This document shows, piece by piece, positions 41,601-54,007 of a stretch of DNA of 64,000 bases. A program made the position numbers and the translations under genes. The notes beneath the pieces were generated by a model. The model had not been told where the DNA came from. It worked only from the letters and a program-made list of their open reading frames with translations, and did not search any database. The DNA comes from Madurella fahalii (lineage: Eukaryota > Ascomycota > Sordariomycetes > Sordariales). The DNA is taken from NCBI GenBank assembly GCA_029876055.1, contig CM056875.1, positions 2,914,001-2,978,000 on the forward strand, given 5' to 3'. The number at the start of each line of letters is the position of its first letter. Position 1 is the first letter of the stretch.

Positions 41601-44600
41601 CGAAGGCTTGGCCCGCTTCCTTCCTATGCACACAAATGTCTGATATCGGGGCTACCCCCACACTAGGTGATGCCAAGATGGTCGTATCGAGAAGCCTCGG
41701 CCTGCGGATGCCTTGCGCATCCTCTGTCAACCTACTACACTAGTAGGCAATGTCTGGGAGGCCGCACGATCGAGTCTTGACATGGCTGGGAAATCACACC
41801 TTGTATTGTACCAAGGGGTCCTCGATCCCGTATTCCTAGATAGTGGAAGTACTGCAGGATTTTGCTCGGGGCTTCATGTACTCGTGGGTCTTGACAATGA
41901 TTACTGCTCGGATGTTTCCCTGGTCTGATTCCAATGCTCGCGATTCCGACCAGCGCCAGGGTAACAGGAGAGAACCACTGCCTGCGACTGTACATACTCA
42001 AATCTGGATTGCAGTGCACATGCAACTACACGCATATCTCATCGTCCCGGCAGCCTGGAAAGCTCAGTCTGCACAGTTGGTTGCACCTCACTTCAGGTGA
42101 GGCTCAGATCTCGGGGCGACACAGATCGCCCTGGGCCAGAACCACAAAAGATCAGAAACGGGGCCGCCCAAAGCCGACGATATCCCATGAGACATGCCCT
42201 ATAGTATTTTACCGTCACCCTCGGTTGCCCGTAGGGGAAGGCACATTGTCGATCAGAAGGTACGGTACATGTACTAAGGAGCGTAGACCACGCGTACCAA
42301 CGTAACGGTCCCGCCCGAGCCGCTTTCCGTGCAACGTTTCTGCAGGCGTCAGAAACTGTTGGTGCTACTACGATGAGACGACGCGCCCTGGAACACAGCG
42401 ACTGAAGAAGGAGGGTACCGAAAGTCCCGATGCCGCTCACCCTGTGGGATCGGCCAGCGGAACGGGGAGGTCCCATATGCAATGCACGCATCAGGCTAAA
42501 CAGCCTCTCGGTATCCAACTTTGATTGTTGCGCGCGGATATATAGTAGTAGGCACTTCCAAGATTCACCCAACAAAGCAGTTGCTTAAGGTATATTTCCC
42601 CCCCGGTTTTGCCCACGGCAGGCAGCTGGGCCGAGCTATGCTGGGCCAGCCTGCGTGATCGCTGCCATTAAGGTAACACCACCGTCGTGAACTTCTAGAA
42701 GCTTTCCCGTATTGGGAAAGTCAAATGTTCATTTGTCTCTGCATCGACGAGCACAGAACCGTCGGCCGCAACTGAATCACAGCGATTTCCTCAAAGAGCG
42801 ATACGAGACAAGTCTCCCGCCAAGCATCGCGACACGGAGATGATGAAATTATACCGTGACTCACTTAGGCACTGGCCCAACCAACAGTAGCGACATCATG
42901 TTGGCACGCTCTGTCGCAGACTGGATAGACGACCAACGCCGAGTTGGGGGCTTTTGACACAGCCCAACGACGGATGCACAGTCAACACTCCCCGTACACC
43001 CGCGAGAAAACCCTGGGGGATTTACTACTCGCGTATTACCATATAATTACAACCTAGGCTCCAATTGAAGCCTGCGCAAGCGGCCGTCACCGAACAGCGC
43101 CGATAGCGCCACCAGTGGGGTTGCTGTTCCATCTATTTACGATACGATCGGGTTGACTTTCCAAATATGTGAATCAATCACATCTAGGTGCCATAATCAC
43201 TACTAATGAGAAAAGGTCGTGGCCATCCACGGGCCAGGCAGGCAAAGTCATCGCTAGAGATTGAAACTTCCTGCTCTCCCGGGCGCAGACTTGATTGATC
43301 GGACGGGATACTAGCGCTGCCCATGTCCCCAGATAACTAACGTGATAGAAACATTGGCACCAATTTAACAAGTTAAACCTCATGTGCTTCAGCTCCTTCT
43401 CGTGGCTTATCAAGCCCCGTAGTTATCGAGGGTGCCACGGCCGCCGTAGAAAGCTGTGATATCATTCTCACCATTACTCCTAGCTCAGAGACCGTTCTGG
43501 TAAATGGAAGGAAGACTGGAAGCTGAGTCTCTCCGCCATAAGATCTAAGCACCGTTTCGGGTAGGGTTTGTCTCTGGGGGCCCCAACGCTTGAACCGGGA
43601 CCCTTTGCGGATTCTGATCCTATTATCTGCGTGGTTCTTAGGTAAGACAGAACCGCCCGAGCGCAGAGTAGAACATGGGCAGGAATCCTTAGAAGGCTTT
43701 GGAACAGGCTTCGGGCTAAGCAATGGCCCCCTAACTAATTGACTGAACAAGGTCGAACTAGCAATGAGTCAACGTGAGATAACTCCCAGGACTTCGCCAG
43801 ATGCCTCCGACCGCCTGGTCAAGGAGTGGATATCCTGACTTACTCGCTGGCTACGGGGTAGATAAGCCCTTGTATGATAACGGCAGTACCATTGTACTAG
43901 TAGATTGGCATGGGTGAAAGGAAGTCATTACATCATCCCACGTATCCCGAAGATTTGGGCGGCCCAAGGATCCCTTCCTCTTCCAGTGCCCGAGTTTTCA
44001 ATACTTTTTACCAGACTCTTGTAAACTTTACATTCCAGCAGGGCCTTGAGACAAGGGAAGGATCTGATAAGAGAACCTTGGTCCTCTAACTTGGCAGCTC
44101 AGAGCCAAAATACTTTAGGAATACATTTGTCAGTTGATGATGGTAATTATTAGTACCCGCGTCGTCGTATTGGAGTGGTAGGGAAATTTTCAATTACTAT
44201 TGTAAGCTGGGTCTTAAGCACAGTCTCTTACTCGGATACGGGAGAGATCTTTGCATAATTACTAGGTAATTACTGTGGCTACCCTTGGTATTGACAAGGA
44301 TAGTGGAGAGCCAACAGTCATGCATGCATAATTAACACTCAATTATAATTAGAGACGGGATATGGACGGGAACTGTATGTGTAACTCAGCTAGATCGTAA
44401 ACCATATGCCCCCCACGATGTTAGCGAGCGAACTGGGTTCTCCTTGGCGAGAGGATGAACATTTTAGATTCGCCGGGGTTAAGATAGTGAAATCCAAATC
44501 AAAAGCCTCTCAGTTTCAAGACCTACAGCAGTGCGCAGATCTAGCCACCATACGCAATCCCTAGTGTGACCATAAATGTCCTGCTACCAGTAGTAGCTAT

Positions 44601-45047
44601 AACTCCTTGTACAAACACCAACCTCCATACACTCCACTGCATGATATATACAACCTACCTTTCAGCTTCGCCACCACCGTCTCCCACGTCATACACGTCC
44701 AATGCTTGGATACAATTTCATTAAACACATACCCTGCAACCGTAAATGCCGCAAGAGTGCCCCTTGCTCGGCATGATGCAAGGCACGCTATCTGACCACG
44801 GCGCCGGAAGTACTCCGCCCCACAGGCTCTTCGCTGAGGGGTCGTAGTGGGCTCAGGGGCGAAGATGTGGGTTTTGTACTACTAGCTTCTTGGTCCCCTA
44901 GCCCGACTATGGGGACGTCCTTGAGCGCGTTGACTTCTATCTAACATTATCCTGGTCCTTCAGGAGAATACCCGATTTAAATGCAAGTGAATAACCATGT
45001 AAGGCTGTCCAAGTCGTCATCTTCTACCAAAAACCAGACTCTAGCGT

Positions 45048-45088
<41 letters not shown>

Positions 45089-45150
45089 TCTGCACTTAAT
45101 ACCACACCTATAGCCTCCCGCCTTCAAAAATAGCAACTACTACCGCAACG
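38654..45150. other. gene-poor stretch of 6.5 kb
   Basis: Sequence of moderate GC with many short frames. The longest (39725-40189 plus, 42093-42575 minus, 43373-43750 minus) are without domains, splice structure or protein-like composition. No transposon signature was recognised. It may hold regulatory DNA, old decayed sequence or a non-coding transcript. Confidence 0.4.
45050..45087. repeat. (CA)n microsatellite
   Basis: About 19 uninterrupted CA units sit 60 bp before the start codon of the small secreted protein candidate. Confidence 0.9.
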
Positions 45151-45444
45151 ATGCAGTTCAAAACGGCCATGCTCGCCGTCGTCGCGACCATCCTCGCCAC
45201 GGTGGCCGAGTGTGCTCCCAGCACGGTCAACCCCGCCACGGTCGAGATCATGTGCCTCGAGAAGTGCGGTTCCGGACAAGTGCGGCCGCTCGACCTTTGT
45301 CAACCAAGGCTCAGGCGGGTCGTCGTTAATGTTGAACTACGAGCGCATCATCAGCGGTCTCACCCGGCCCCGACGACCGGGTCTTGTCTTCAGTGTAGGC
45401 GCACAAGTCGCCGGCGAGCTACGGCAGCTGGTGCGTATCACTAG
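45151..45444 (+). CDS. small secreted protein candidate
   Basis: The frame opens with a clear signal peptide (MQFKTAMLAVVATILATVAEC) and continues APSTVNPATVEIMCLEKC. After about residue 45 the composition changes to Arg-rich and unconvincing. An overlapping frame (about 45290-45450) looks more natural there, so an indel or an unrecognised intron (a GTGCGG lies at the switch) may be present. The mature part would be small and Cys-containing, as in many fungal secreted proteins. The first 40 residues are credible; the rest is doubtful. Confidence 0.4.
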   Translation: MQFKTAMLAVVATILATVAECAPSTVNPATVEIMCLEKCGSGQVRPLDLCQPRLRRVVVNVELRAHHQRSHPAPTTGSCLQCRRTSRRRATAAGAYH

Positions 45445-45939
45445 TACAACAACTAGGTTGCTGCCCACGTCTGCGGCTGTCACAGCAGAGAATGACTTGG
45501 TCGGAGAGAAAGAGGGAAGGTGGTTAAGGTTTAGCCACAGTGTGCATCTTGGGATAATTACTTAGCTCTAATCGGTAACTTACAGTTTGACGGTCAATAG
45601 AGTTGGCCAAGGCCACTGATGCTACAGAAAATCAGTTCACCAATATCAAGATTATAGCGTTAATTAGCTATCTAGCTTTCGGAAAGTCAGTGAGAATACA
45701 CCTAAACCTCTATGCGCAAAGGGCGGTAACCTAAGGTACCTTACCTTTGTTCCTTGTGGTGCAGTACCATGGAGCGCTGTTCGAGCACCGGTGTTCCCCT
45801 GTAGCTTAGAGGCACAACAGGCTTGGCAGCTTCTAACCCCACTCCTAAGACTACATAATCAGGGCCATGAAGCTAAGCTCACGAGCCGCAACCACTTCTG
45901 CGAGCTAAGAGAGCATTTAGTACCCCTTCATGCCGAAAC
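45445..45939. other. intergenic
   Basis: Spacer before the HET-domain gene; no feature identified. Confidence 0.5.
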
Positions 45940-48512
45940 ATGTCCCAGGAAAGGTCGCTCGTGCAACCAACGGCAGCATCTATGACGCCGACACCGTCTC
46001 ACGACAGCGAGGGCCGGCCGAAGCCACTCAATCCCCGTCTTTGCGGACAATGCCAGGCCTGGGACGACATCTCAACGCTCAAATTACACTTGCTGCCGGC
46101 TCGTTCCTTTGCTTGCTTGGAGGAATCGTCGCGTGACACTGGCTGCTTGGTATGCCGTGCCATCGTCGACGTTGTGGACGCTCGCTTTGGCCGAGTCATT
46201 CAACCAGGCTCAATACCCGAAGGGCTGGCACGGCTTTTGGAAGTTGAGCCGTCCGAAGTCTCCGTCGACGTGTATGGGCACTTGTTCTGGGATGTTCCTA
46301 GCCGCTACCGAACGCTCGAGCAGCTTCTAGACCATAACGACGGAAGGGTTCGCGTGATGGTAAAGTTGCATATCGCTCACGACAGCCTAAAGCGCCGTCC
46401 GGCCCGCGGGGATGGCTCGCCGGTGCGAGAACACAACAAATCCCGTCTCACCGCAACCCCTCGGTTCTGTCTACGGTACACATTGGACACTCCCCATGCC
46501 CTCGAAAGTATCGAGCGCTGGGAATTCCCTTTCTTCCACACGCCGCTCCTAAGGGCTTGGGTGGAGGGCTGCGAGGACCTTCACCGCGGTCGCTGCGATG
46601 ACGTGCGTGGCATAGGTCAGTTTAACGTGTCGATCGAATAGAAAGTCGGTTGCACACAACATGTTGACGATTCTTTGCCCCGGCAGAACCGCCACCCGGG
46701 TTCCGCGTCGTCGACGTACGTTCCATGCGGGTAGTTCAGCCGGCGAATCCGGTATCATTTGTAGCACTGAGTTATCTTTGGGGTCCACAAGATGACGAGA
46801 ATGGCCGCGTACAGCTTCAACAGCGCAATCTAAAGGAGTTGGAGACTGTTGGGAGCCTCGGGAGACTCCAGCTCCCTGGTGTCCTGTCCGATGCGATCCA
46901 ACTCTGTGCAGCGCTAGGCAAGTGGTATCTCTGGATCGATCGCCTCTGCATCGTCCAGGATGATGCACGCTCGAAGCACGGCCAGATCAGCCAGATGGAC
47001 AAGATCTACCAGTCGGCGGCTTTGACCATCGTGGCCGCCCTTAACAACCGAATGGGGTCGGGTCTTCCCGGCTTCCGTGGCCGGCCGAGAAACATATCCG
47101 TATGGGACCAAGTCCGTTGGTTTGGCCACCAAAGGCCCTTTATGGGTTTGGGAAGACACCATGCACCTAGAATTATTGAGGGACTCGTAGAACGTTCCCT
47201 ATGGAACCAGAGAGGCTGGACATTTCAAGAACGACTCATGTCCCGTCGATGTCTGTTCATCACCGAAGCAGAAGTGGTGTTTCAGTGTCGTTGTGGGTAT
47301 GCATCGGAAGAGAGTTCACAACACAGGGACCCGAGCACCGAACGGGCGTTTCAGGACCTAGAAGAGGACATCCGCCCAACGCGGCTGGAGCACAGCAGAA
47401 TGCCCGGGTTCCGGAAGGATGAGCCCGGCGAATCCGAGCATTCCTCTGTTTGGGCTATCGGACCGTCATTGACCTCCTACTTTGAATTGGTGCTGGACTA
47501 TACCAGCCGGGAATTATCGTTCAAGAGCGACATTTTAAGCGCGTTTTGTGGGGTTGGCAACGCATTGAGTGAAGCGCTTGGTTCGCGGATGCTCTTCGGC
47601 GTCCCTGAAAGATATTTGCCAGCAGCTCTTATGTGGGATTACGCGGGTACACCGGGCCTGGAACGGGAGGCGTATGATATTCCCAGCTGGAGTTGGGCCT
47701 CCGCGGTGCAGCCGGCAGTAGTGCGGCACTATCGGTCGGAGCACGATCCTGTTCCCATGTACGCGATGCCCGACTTCGGCGGATCCAAGTACGCGAGCCT
47801 GGTAGTCTTCCATTTCCAGGACCCGGACCATGGCTTCCGCAGGTTGGATGTCTTGGAACAGTGGATCGATCATGAAGTCACCATGGATGAGCTGGGCGGC
47901 CAAGCGACCCTGCCAGCCGTCGAGGTGGGAGAGCGGTACCGTGACCTCGATATCGATATGCCAGCGAAGAGATTTGAGCCCAATTGCGACGTCGCATTGA
48001 CAACCTCCGAGGTCTGGAAGGAATGCCCGCATAACCCGTGGCAAGTCCTGGTTCATTCGAGTCTCGACACCGAGTGCCGCCGCGTCGCGAGTCAACACCC
48101 TGGCTCGCTGATCTTCAACACGACCGTTGCGACCCTGAAGGCGAGCTGCCCCCAGGCGATGGTGGAATACCGCATCCCAGCGGCCGAACTTTACAACCAA
48201 GATGGACGCGTGGTGGGTTGGATGCCTAGCACAAGTGCGGAGTGGAGATCCATGCTGTCTATCTCAGAAACGGAATGGGATTTCATTGTGATATGTGGAA
48301 CTCTCGCAGACAAGAGGGCTCACATAATATCTCAGAACGATACGCAGTACTCGGATAAGCGCTGGGTTCGTAGCATGTGGCGTCTGCTCGTATTGGTAGT
48401 GGAGAGGCTGTCGCTGAAACCATACGTCGCCCGTCGTAAGGGGGTTGGGTACATCAACATGCACGAGTGGGCGGGCTGCAAGCCCCGGTGGGAAACTGTT
48501 GTGCTCTGTTGA
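45940..48512 (+). CDS. HET-domain (heterokaryon incompatibility) protein
   Basis: Two exons (45940-46615, 46687-48512; 71-nt intron, GTCAGT donor) give 833 aa. The N-terminus has a CxxC...CxxC layout (CGQC at about residue 36, CLVC about 35 residues later). Residue 231 onwards reads FRVVDVRS, then FVALSYLWGPQDD, the core of PF06985, with KWYLWIDRLCIVQDD, MDKIYQSAALTIVAAL and the exit motif NQRGWTFQERLMSRRCLF near residue 400. The 430-residue C-terminal part (WSWASA; VVGWM) is typical of this architecture. Such proteins control or trigger self/non-self recognition and cell death between strains in Pezizomycotina; the partner is unknown. An ATG at 45982 is an alternative start. No stops or RIP signs are visible, in contrast to the HET relic at 27.7 kb. 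Confidence 0.88.
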
Positions 48513-49392
48513 ACCATGGTGGCTATGTTAGAGGTGGGCGAGATGTCCGAGGGATTTGGATGAAGGATCTTCAAGCGGCTGGTACCTGTAGTGTGCTTGC
48601 TTGCCTTGCCATAAGGCACTTCTTTGATCCAACATCATATCCTCTTACACGGAATGGGTTGATGGGATTGTTTGAGGGCTCACTGACGCTGACGCGAGAG
48701 GGAAAACGAACCTAGACTCGATACAGAAATTCACTACCCGCCAACAACACCCACCGTCTCTGATCCAGGCCTCAACCTCAGACTCCAGACCTTCCTCGTA
48801 CATAGCATATGACGGTGTTAGTGTTGGTGACGAGTTCAATACGGGACGAAAGACAAAGATGACGACTTCGACGCTGCTGGTGCTGCTGGTGCTGCTGGTG
48901 CTGCTGATGTTGCTGATGTTGCTGCCGGCAGAATTGAGTTGGTAGTACTGAGAGCTGATACAGAGGAAGGGACCAGTACCGATGATACGTGTGGAGTGTC
49001 GGTACTTGGGATTGGAAATCGGAGATAATCATACTGTGAGTCCTGCTGCTGACGGTGATAACGGTGCATCGGAAGGATGTAGAGGTTGAGGCTGGAAGGG
49101 GTGTACATGTAGTTGCAATGTGACGGGGGCAATCTCCAGCGAATTGCGACGACTCCAGGGCATTTTCGAGGGCTGGGTGATAACGGGTGGATAGAGGCGA
49201 ACACAACAAGACAATTGGATAAGGACGGCGTTCACAGCTAGGATAGGGAAAACCCGTGCCCAAATTTGTTAGACCCATTGACCAAGGTAGGTTCCTGAAT
49301 CGTATTCGGTACTTAACTATTCAAAACTTACAACCTAGGTACTGTTCCTCTCCTCCTTCATTTTTCTTAATTATATTTTACTTTTTAACTAT
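48513..49392. other. intergenic with a CTG/CCA-type trinucleotide repeat
   Basis: Positions 48872-48926 hold GCTGGT/GCTGCT/GATGTT triplets. A Ser/Thr/Gln-rich frame on the minus strand across this patch has no domain support. Confidence 0.45.
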
Positions 49393-50030
49393 TTATTTTT
49401 TATTTTTATTTTTTGTTACGGTTCCCAAGCGTGCTATGACGTACGGAGCATCCTCGAACTGGTTTACATCACAACAAGAACCCTGAATGTCAGTGAATGG
49501 CATGGCAGCGAGCTGCACATTCTGGACAGCCAGCTTATGAGTCTGCCAAACAGGTGCATCATGAACAGCACACTTAGCGGGTCGGATCTTGCGCAAGCGC
49601 TGTCCTGCTGTGACGGCCTTGAGCCCGTTGCTTAATCATTACGCTGGTGATTATGTCTCAGGCCCCAAAGGGAAAACTCGCATCATCACGACTAACACCG
49701 AGGCCAGGATGAACATTATAGTCAGGCATTCCTACCATCTGCCACCGTCGCGCATGTGGTTGGGAATAAGGAACTCTCCGGGCGCTGCATCTCGATGATC
49801 GACTGCGACAGCCGACTCCGCTTACGGATGCTACATCTCTTGCGTGGGCCATATACCATGGGACACAAGATGTCTTCTGCGCTGGTTTTCCATCGTCTTG
49901 GATTGTAACGGCATGTGGTCCGGAGCCCGTGAAGGCACTCGGAAAGCAAACCAAACGCCGGCCCCACACATTCAGCGCAATTCCAGCTTCTTCGGTCACT
50001 GGAATCGACCCGAGCCCCACGTCATCGACC
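49393..50030 (-). pseudogene. unidentified coding remnant
   Basis: Two minus-strand stretches have protein-like composition. Positions 50030-49830 contain GLGSIPVTEEAGIALNVWG and GPHAVTIQDDGKPAQ; positions 49590-49420 contain CAVHDAPVWQTHKLAVQNVQ and CDVNQFEDAPYVIARLG. They are in different frames with an unlike segment between. I do not recognise the family; it may be a decayed gene or one with introns I could not place. Confidence 0.3.
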
Positions 50031-50387
50031 TGCGCCGCATGTTAAAAAAAGCATCACCCGACGATACTGCCGATACGAACAGTCCACCAACTAAAAGTTA
50101 CAGCGTTTTATGTTCCTGGGATGCAGACTCGATGCCAATGTCCTCCCAATTCATTGACGTATTGATATATTTATTTCCGTTTCGCCACACCCCTTTCGCG
50201 GTTCGCCCCGGAACCAACAAGAGGGCGTGACTTGGCACAACGCCGAGCAGGTCGCAGGACGTCGTCATTATCGTCAATGCTCAAAAAGACGGCAATCCTC
50301 GCGTTCTCTCCCCGTCCACAACTGATCTCTAAACTTACAAATCCATTCCCGCCCAACCTCGGAATACCCAACAAACTCATCAGAAAC

Positions 50388-50957
50388 ATGACGTCAGTCG
50401 CCGACCTTGATCACACCCTACGCACCACCGAGACCGTCACCGACCTCGTCAGCGACGTGGTTCGGCTCCTCAACGAGGCGGGCGAGACCCTCGGCGTGGC
50501 CGAATCGCTAACGTCCGGCAGCCTCATGGCGGCAATTACTTCGGTGCCCGGCTCCGGCTCCGTCTTCCGCGGCGGCGTCGTGTCGTACGCGACCCCGCTC
50601 AAGCAGACGCTGTTGGGCGTCGACGAGGCCCTGATTTCTCGTGAGGGCGTCATCCATGGCGAAGTGGCGGTGCAGATGGCCGAGGGCGCGCGCCGGGTCA
50701 CGTCGTTTGACGGCGGCGACCCGACGACCTGGGGCATCGGCACGACGGGCGAAGCTGGTCCGGACCCGCAGGACGACAAGCCCCCCGGCACAGTGTATAT
50801 CGGGATCGCTTCGCCCGGGGGGAGCCGCGCGTTCGGTCCGTTTGGCTTCCCCGGGTCGAGGGAGCGCGTACGGGAGGCGACTGTGCTCGAGGCGTTGGCG
50901 AGGTTGAGGGACGAGCTGGCTGCCAGAGGCGGTGAGAAAGGGGCTAAGGATGCATAA
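50388..50957 (+). CDS. CinA C-terminal domain protein (nicotinamide-nucleotide amidase-like)
   Basis: A single exon of 189 codons covers a stand-alone CinA-C domain (PF02464). It contains LGVAESLTSGSLMAAITSVPG, FRGGVVSYATPLKQTLLGV, the middle EVAVQMAEGARR and GIGTTGEAGPDPQDDKPPG, and ends just after the VREATVLEAL helix. Bacterial relatives deamidate nicotinamide mononucleotide in pyridine-nucleotide salvage; whether fungal homologues do so is not settled. The ATG at 50388 has a good context (AAC before ATG). An in-frame ATG at 50277 would add 37 residues rich in Lys, Arg and Ser (MLKKTAILAFSPRPQLISKL), possibly a mitochondrial presequence. Confidence 0.85.
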   Translation: MTSVADLDHTLRTTETVTDLVSDVVRLLNEAGETLGVAESLTSGSLMAAITSVPGSGSVFRGGVVSYATPLKQTLLGVDEALISREGVIHGEVAVQMAEGARRVTSFDGGDPTTWGIGTTGEAGPDPQDDKPPGTVYIGIASPGGSRAFGPFGFPGSRERVREATVLEALARLRDELAARGGEKGAKDA

Positions 50958-52040
50958 TGGGATGTCAGCAAACGAGAGAAATATACGTGGGGACCTTGAG
51001 GCGTTTGCGATTATGCGCTTCCAAGGTCTCTCTTACTAGTAATTATTCGCTGTACAATCCAATACGTTAAATTTGCCACTGAAGCATAAGCAACACCATG
51101 GTGCCTCTTTTTACTCTAACCTTGATTATGACATTCTCGTCGGACTCTTCTTACTCGCCGGCATCACTCCAGTCCAGCAGACCCGATGCACCTCGTCACA
51201 AACAGTTAAGTACCGGAGCCGCCGTGGAGGCCTGGGAAAGTCCAGGCACTTTTGATAATATAGGCTAGCCCCGTTCGGTATCTAGTAGCACACAAGCTTC
51301 TCAACTAGTGTAGATTCGTGATGGCGGTACCGAAAAAAAAAGGCATGGGTGGTGCGGCTGATATGAAGTCAGGGGTCCGCGTCAGCGACCCGACCCGGCG
51401 GTGCAGTGGAGAGCTGGCCAAGCCAAAACGGTCAGGAGATCGCGTGCCAGGTTCCGCAATTGGCTACGCGAAAGCGAAAAGCCATGCTTCAGCCAGTTCC
51501 GGACCACATAGAAGCCCATGCCCGACCCCGTCCACTATCGATCCACCACGTAGGGCCTGGATCTGTTTGGATCTTTTTCAGCTCCCCGTTGGGCAGGACC
51601 ATGTGGGGACGAACCTTGCCGTAGACGGTCCTGACAGAATCATAGAAATAACTGTGTCCCAATAGATGCAATGTCGAGTGGATTCCTGTCCCACGTCGAT
51701 GTCCTCTGACTGGTTCAGCCGGGACGGGCCTCCCGGGCGGCAGGTCGTTGCGCAGTATGATTCTTCCCTGCCTTGTCAACATCGAAAGCGTACAAAAACT
51801 ATGAGCAGACTACCGTGTCTATGCCCATCTGTTCCATTGCCTTTCCAGTTTCCCGTTGGTCCGCCAACTCCCAGGCTCGTTTGCCGTGACGTTTTCGTCT
51901 CATCATTCATGTTTCCCTTTGGGTTGCCTTGGTAATAGACTGCGGGATGCCATAGACGGATGATTTGATCTTTGCGTTTGGTTGGCTTGTTTTTCTCGGC
52001 CGTCGTTTCACAACCTCTCTTGGTTTTCAATTGTCTCGCT
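50958..52040. other. intergenic, promoter side of the MFS gene
   Basis: Short frames only; no gene supported. Confidence 0.5.
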
Positions 52041-54007
52041 ATGGCGACACTCCATGTTCTCGGCTTACCGGTAACCAATGATTCAACGCAGAACCTGACG
52101 GAACATGACAAACGCGACAATAAGAGCACTCAGAGTCTTTTTATGCCGTCCCCCATCCAGACGCCTACCGAGCCGGACTTCAACCCATCGGAGGTAACCC
52201 TGGCAGAGGGCGAGACAACAACGGACGATACATTCACCGTAAGCTACTACAATGATGATATTCCGAAACGTAGTATCCAGATGGGAACTGAAGAAACAAA
52301 AGGTGACATGGGATGGGCCGGACGACCCAGAGAACCCCAAGAACTGGAGCACTGGACGGAAGTGGGCGGTAAGTCTCAAGCACACCGCCCTCCCAGTACG
52401 GCGTCGTCCCATATCGCTAAACATGGAGTGACGGCCACCGCAGACATCACTTATTATCTCGACTTTTGCCTTTCTGTCTCCGCTATGCTCATCTATAACG
52501 GCCCCAGCCCTGAGCACGATCGGGGACGAACTACATATTACAAACGACATCGAGCTTCAGCTCGTCCTCTCCATCTTCCTCATTGCCTACGCCATTGGTC
52601 CCTTCGTGCTATCCCCTTGCTCCGAAGTCTGGGGTCGGATGCCAGTTATTCGGCTCGGCAACACTCTCTTTATGCTCTTTACAACCTTGTGCGGCTTTGC
52701 CACGTCACAGTCACAGATCACGGCCTTTCGTTTTCTCGCAGGCCTAGGCGGAAGCGCAAGTGTTGGGGTAAGTCGGGCAGTTCAAGGCCAGAGGATTGTC
52801 AGATGTTGACTGTGGCGCAGATGGGCAGTGGGGTTCTCAACGACTGCTGGAGACCAGAGGAGCGCGGCCGAGGCATCGCTGTCTACCAGCTAGCCCCCGT
52901 GTTGGGACCGGCCATCGGGCCTATTGGTGTGTTATTTATGTCGTTCCGCTGCGGAAATCGTTCCACTAGTGATATTATTTACTGACCGCACACGCCAATC
53001 AGTCGGTGGCTACATATCCCAGAGCACGACATGGCGCTGGTGTTTCTGGACCATCGTCATTGTCAACGGCGCCGTTCAGGTGGTCGCCTTCTTCTTCCTC
53101 CATGAGACCTATGCCCCGCGACTCCTTCAGCTCAAAGCCCGCGCTCTCCGTGCTCACACCGGCAACCCCAAGCTCCGCACCAAGTGGGAACAGTCAGATG
53201 CCGACAGGACGCTACTGGGCCTCCTCCGCGTCACCCTCCCGCGGCCATGGGTCATGCTCAGCACACAGCCCATCATCCAGCTCTTTGCTCTCTATCAGGC
53301 CTTCAATTTTGGCACTCTGTACCTGCTCATCTCCAGCTTCCCGGCCCTGTGGGAAGTGCGGTACGGGATGCCCAAGGGCGATGCCACGCTCAACTATATC
53401 TCGCTCGCCGTCGGCTCGCTCATCGGCGTCTACGTCTGCGCCCCTGCGACGGACAGTGTGTATGCCCGGCTGAAGCGACGCAATGGTCTGGCCGACGACG
53501 AGCCTGGCTTTCCAGAGTTCCGCGTGCCGTTGATGGTGCCGGCGTCGATTGCCACCCCATGTGGCATCTTTCTCTATGCGTGGGCAGCCGAGGCCAAGGT
53601 CCACTTCCTGGTACCCAACGTGAGTCGAGCTGCGATTCCAATCTCCAACCCCCAAACTAATATGAGCACGACAGCTTGGCGCCGCCATATTTGCCGGAAG
53701 CTCCATGGTTACGTACCAATGTACGTCAGCGTACATCGCCGACGCGTATAACCTTCACTCGGCGTCGGCATCGGCAGCGTGCGCCTTCCTCCGATCCGTG
53801 CTTGGATTCGTCTTTCCGCTGTTTGTCCCGGCTCTTTTCGGCACTCTGGGCTACGGCTGGGGCGGCAGCGTGCTGGGCCTTGCCGCCATCGTCATCGGCA
53901 TCCCGGCACCTTGGGTTATCTGGTTCTTCGGCAGCAGGCTGAGGGGTGCGAGCAGATTCGCGTCGGCCGGCCGTGTTTCAAAAGCATCGTCATCGAAAAA
54001 AGTGTGA
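52041..54007 (+). CDS. MFS multidrug-type transporter (DHA1 family)
   Basis: Six exons (52041-52238, 52303-52368, 52444-52767, 52821-52926, 53003-53619, 53675-54007) give 547 aa. After a Ser/Thr-rich cytosolic tail comes WDGPDDPENPKNWS, the standard lead-in of fungal DHA1 drug:H+ antiporters. TM1-TM2 follow, with SPCSEVWGRMPVIRLGN (motif A-like), then LAPVLGPAIGPI with VGGYISQSTTWRWCFW (motif C region at TM5). The long central loop carries LRTKWEQSDADRTLLGLLR, and six further helices end in WFFGSRLRG. The first intron (64 nt, GTAAGC) is the least certain: its AAAAG acceptor is weak but it alone joins the acidic tail to the lead-in motif in frame. The role is export of small hydrophobic compounds across the plasma membrane; the substrate is unknown. 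Confidence 0.87.

Noticed and set aside
42093..42575. 160-codon minus-strand frame
   Set aside because: No recognisable motif or signal peptide, and composition unlike the supported genes.
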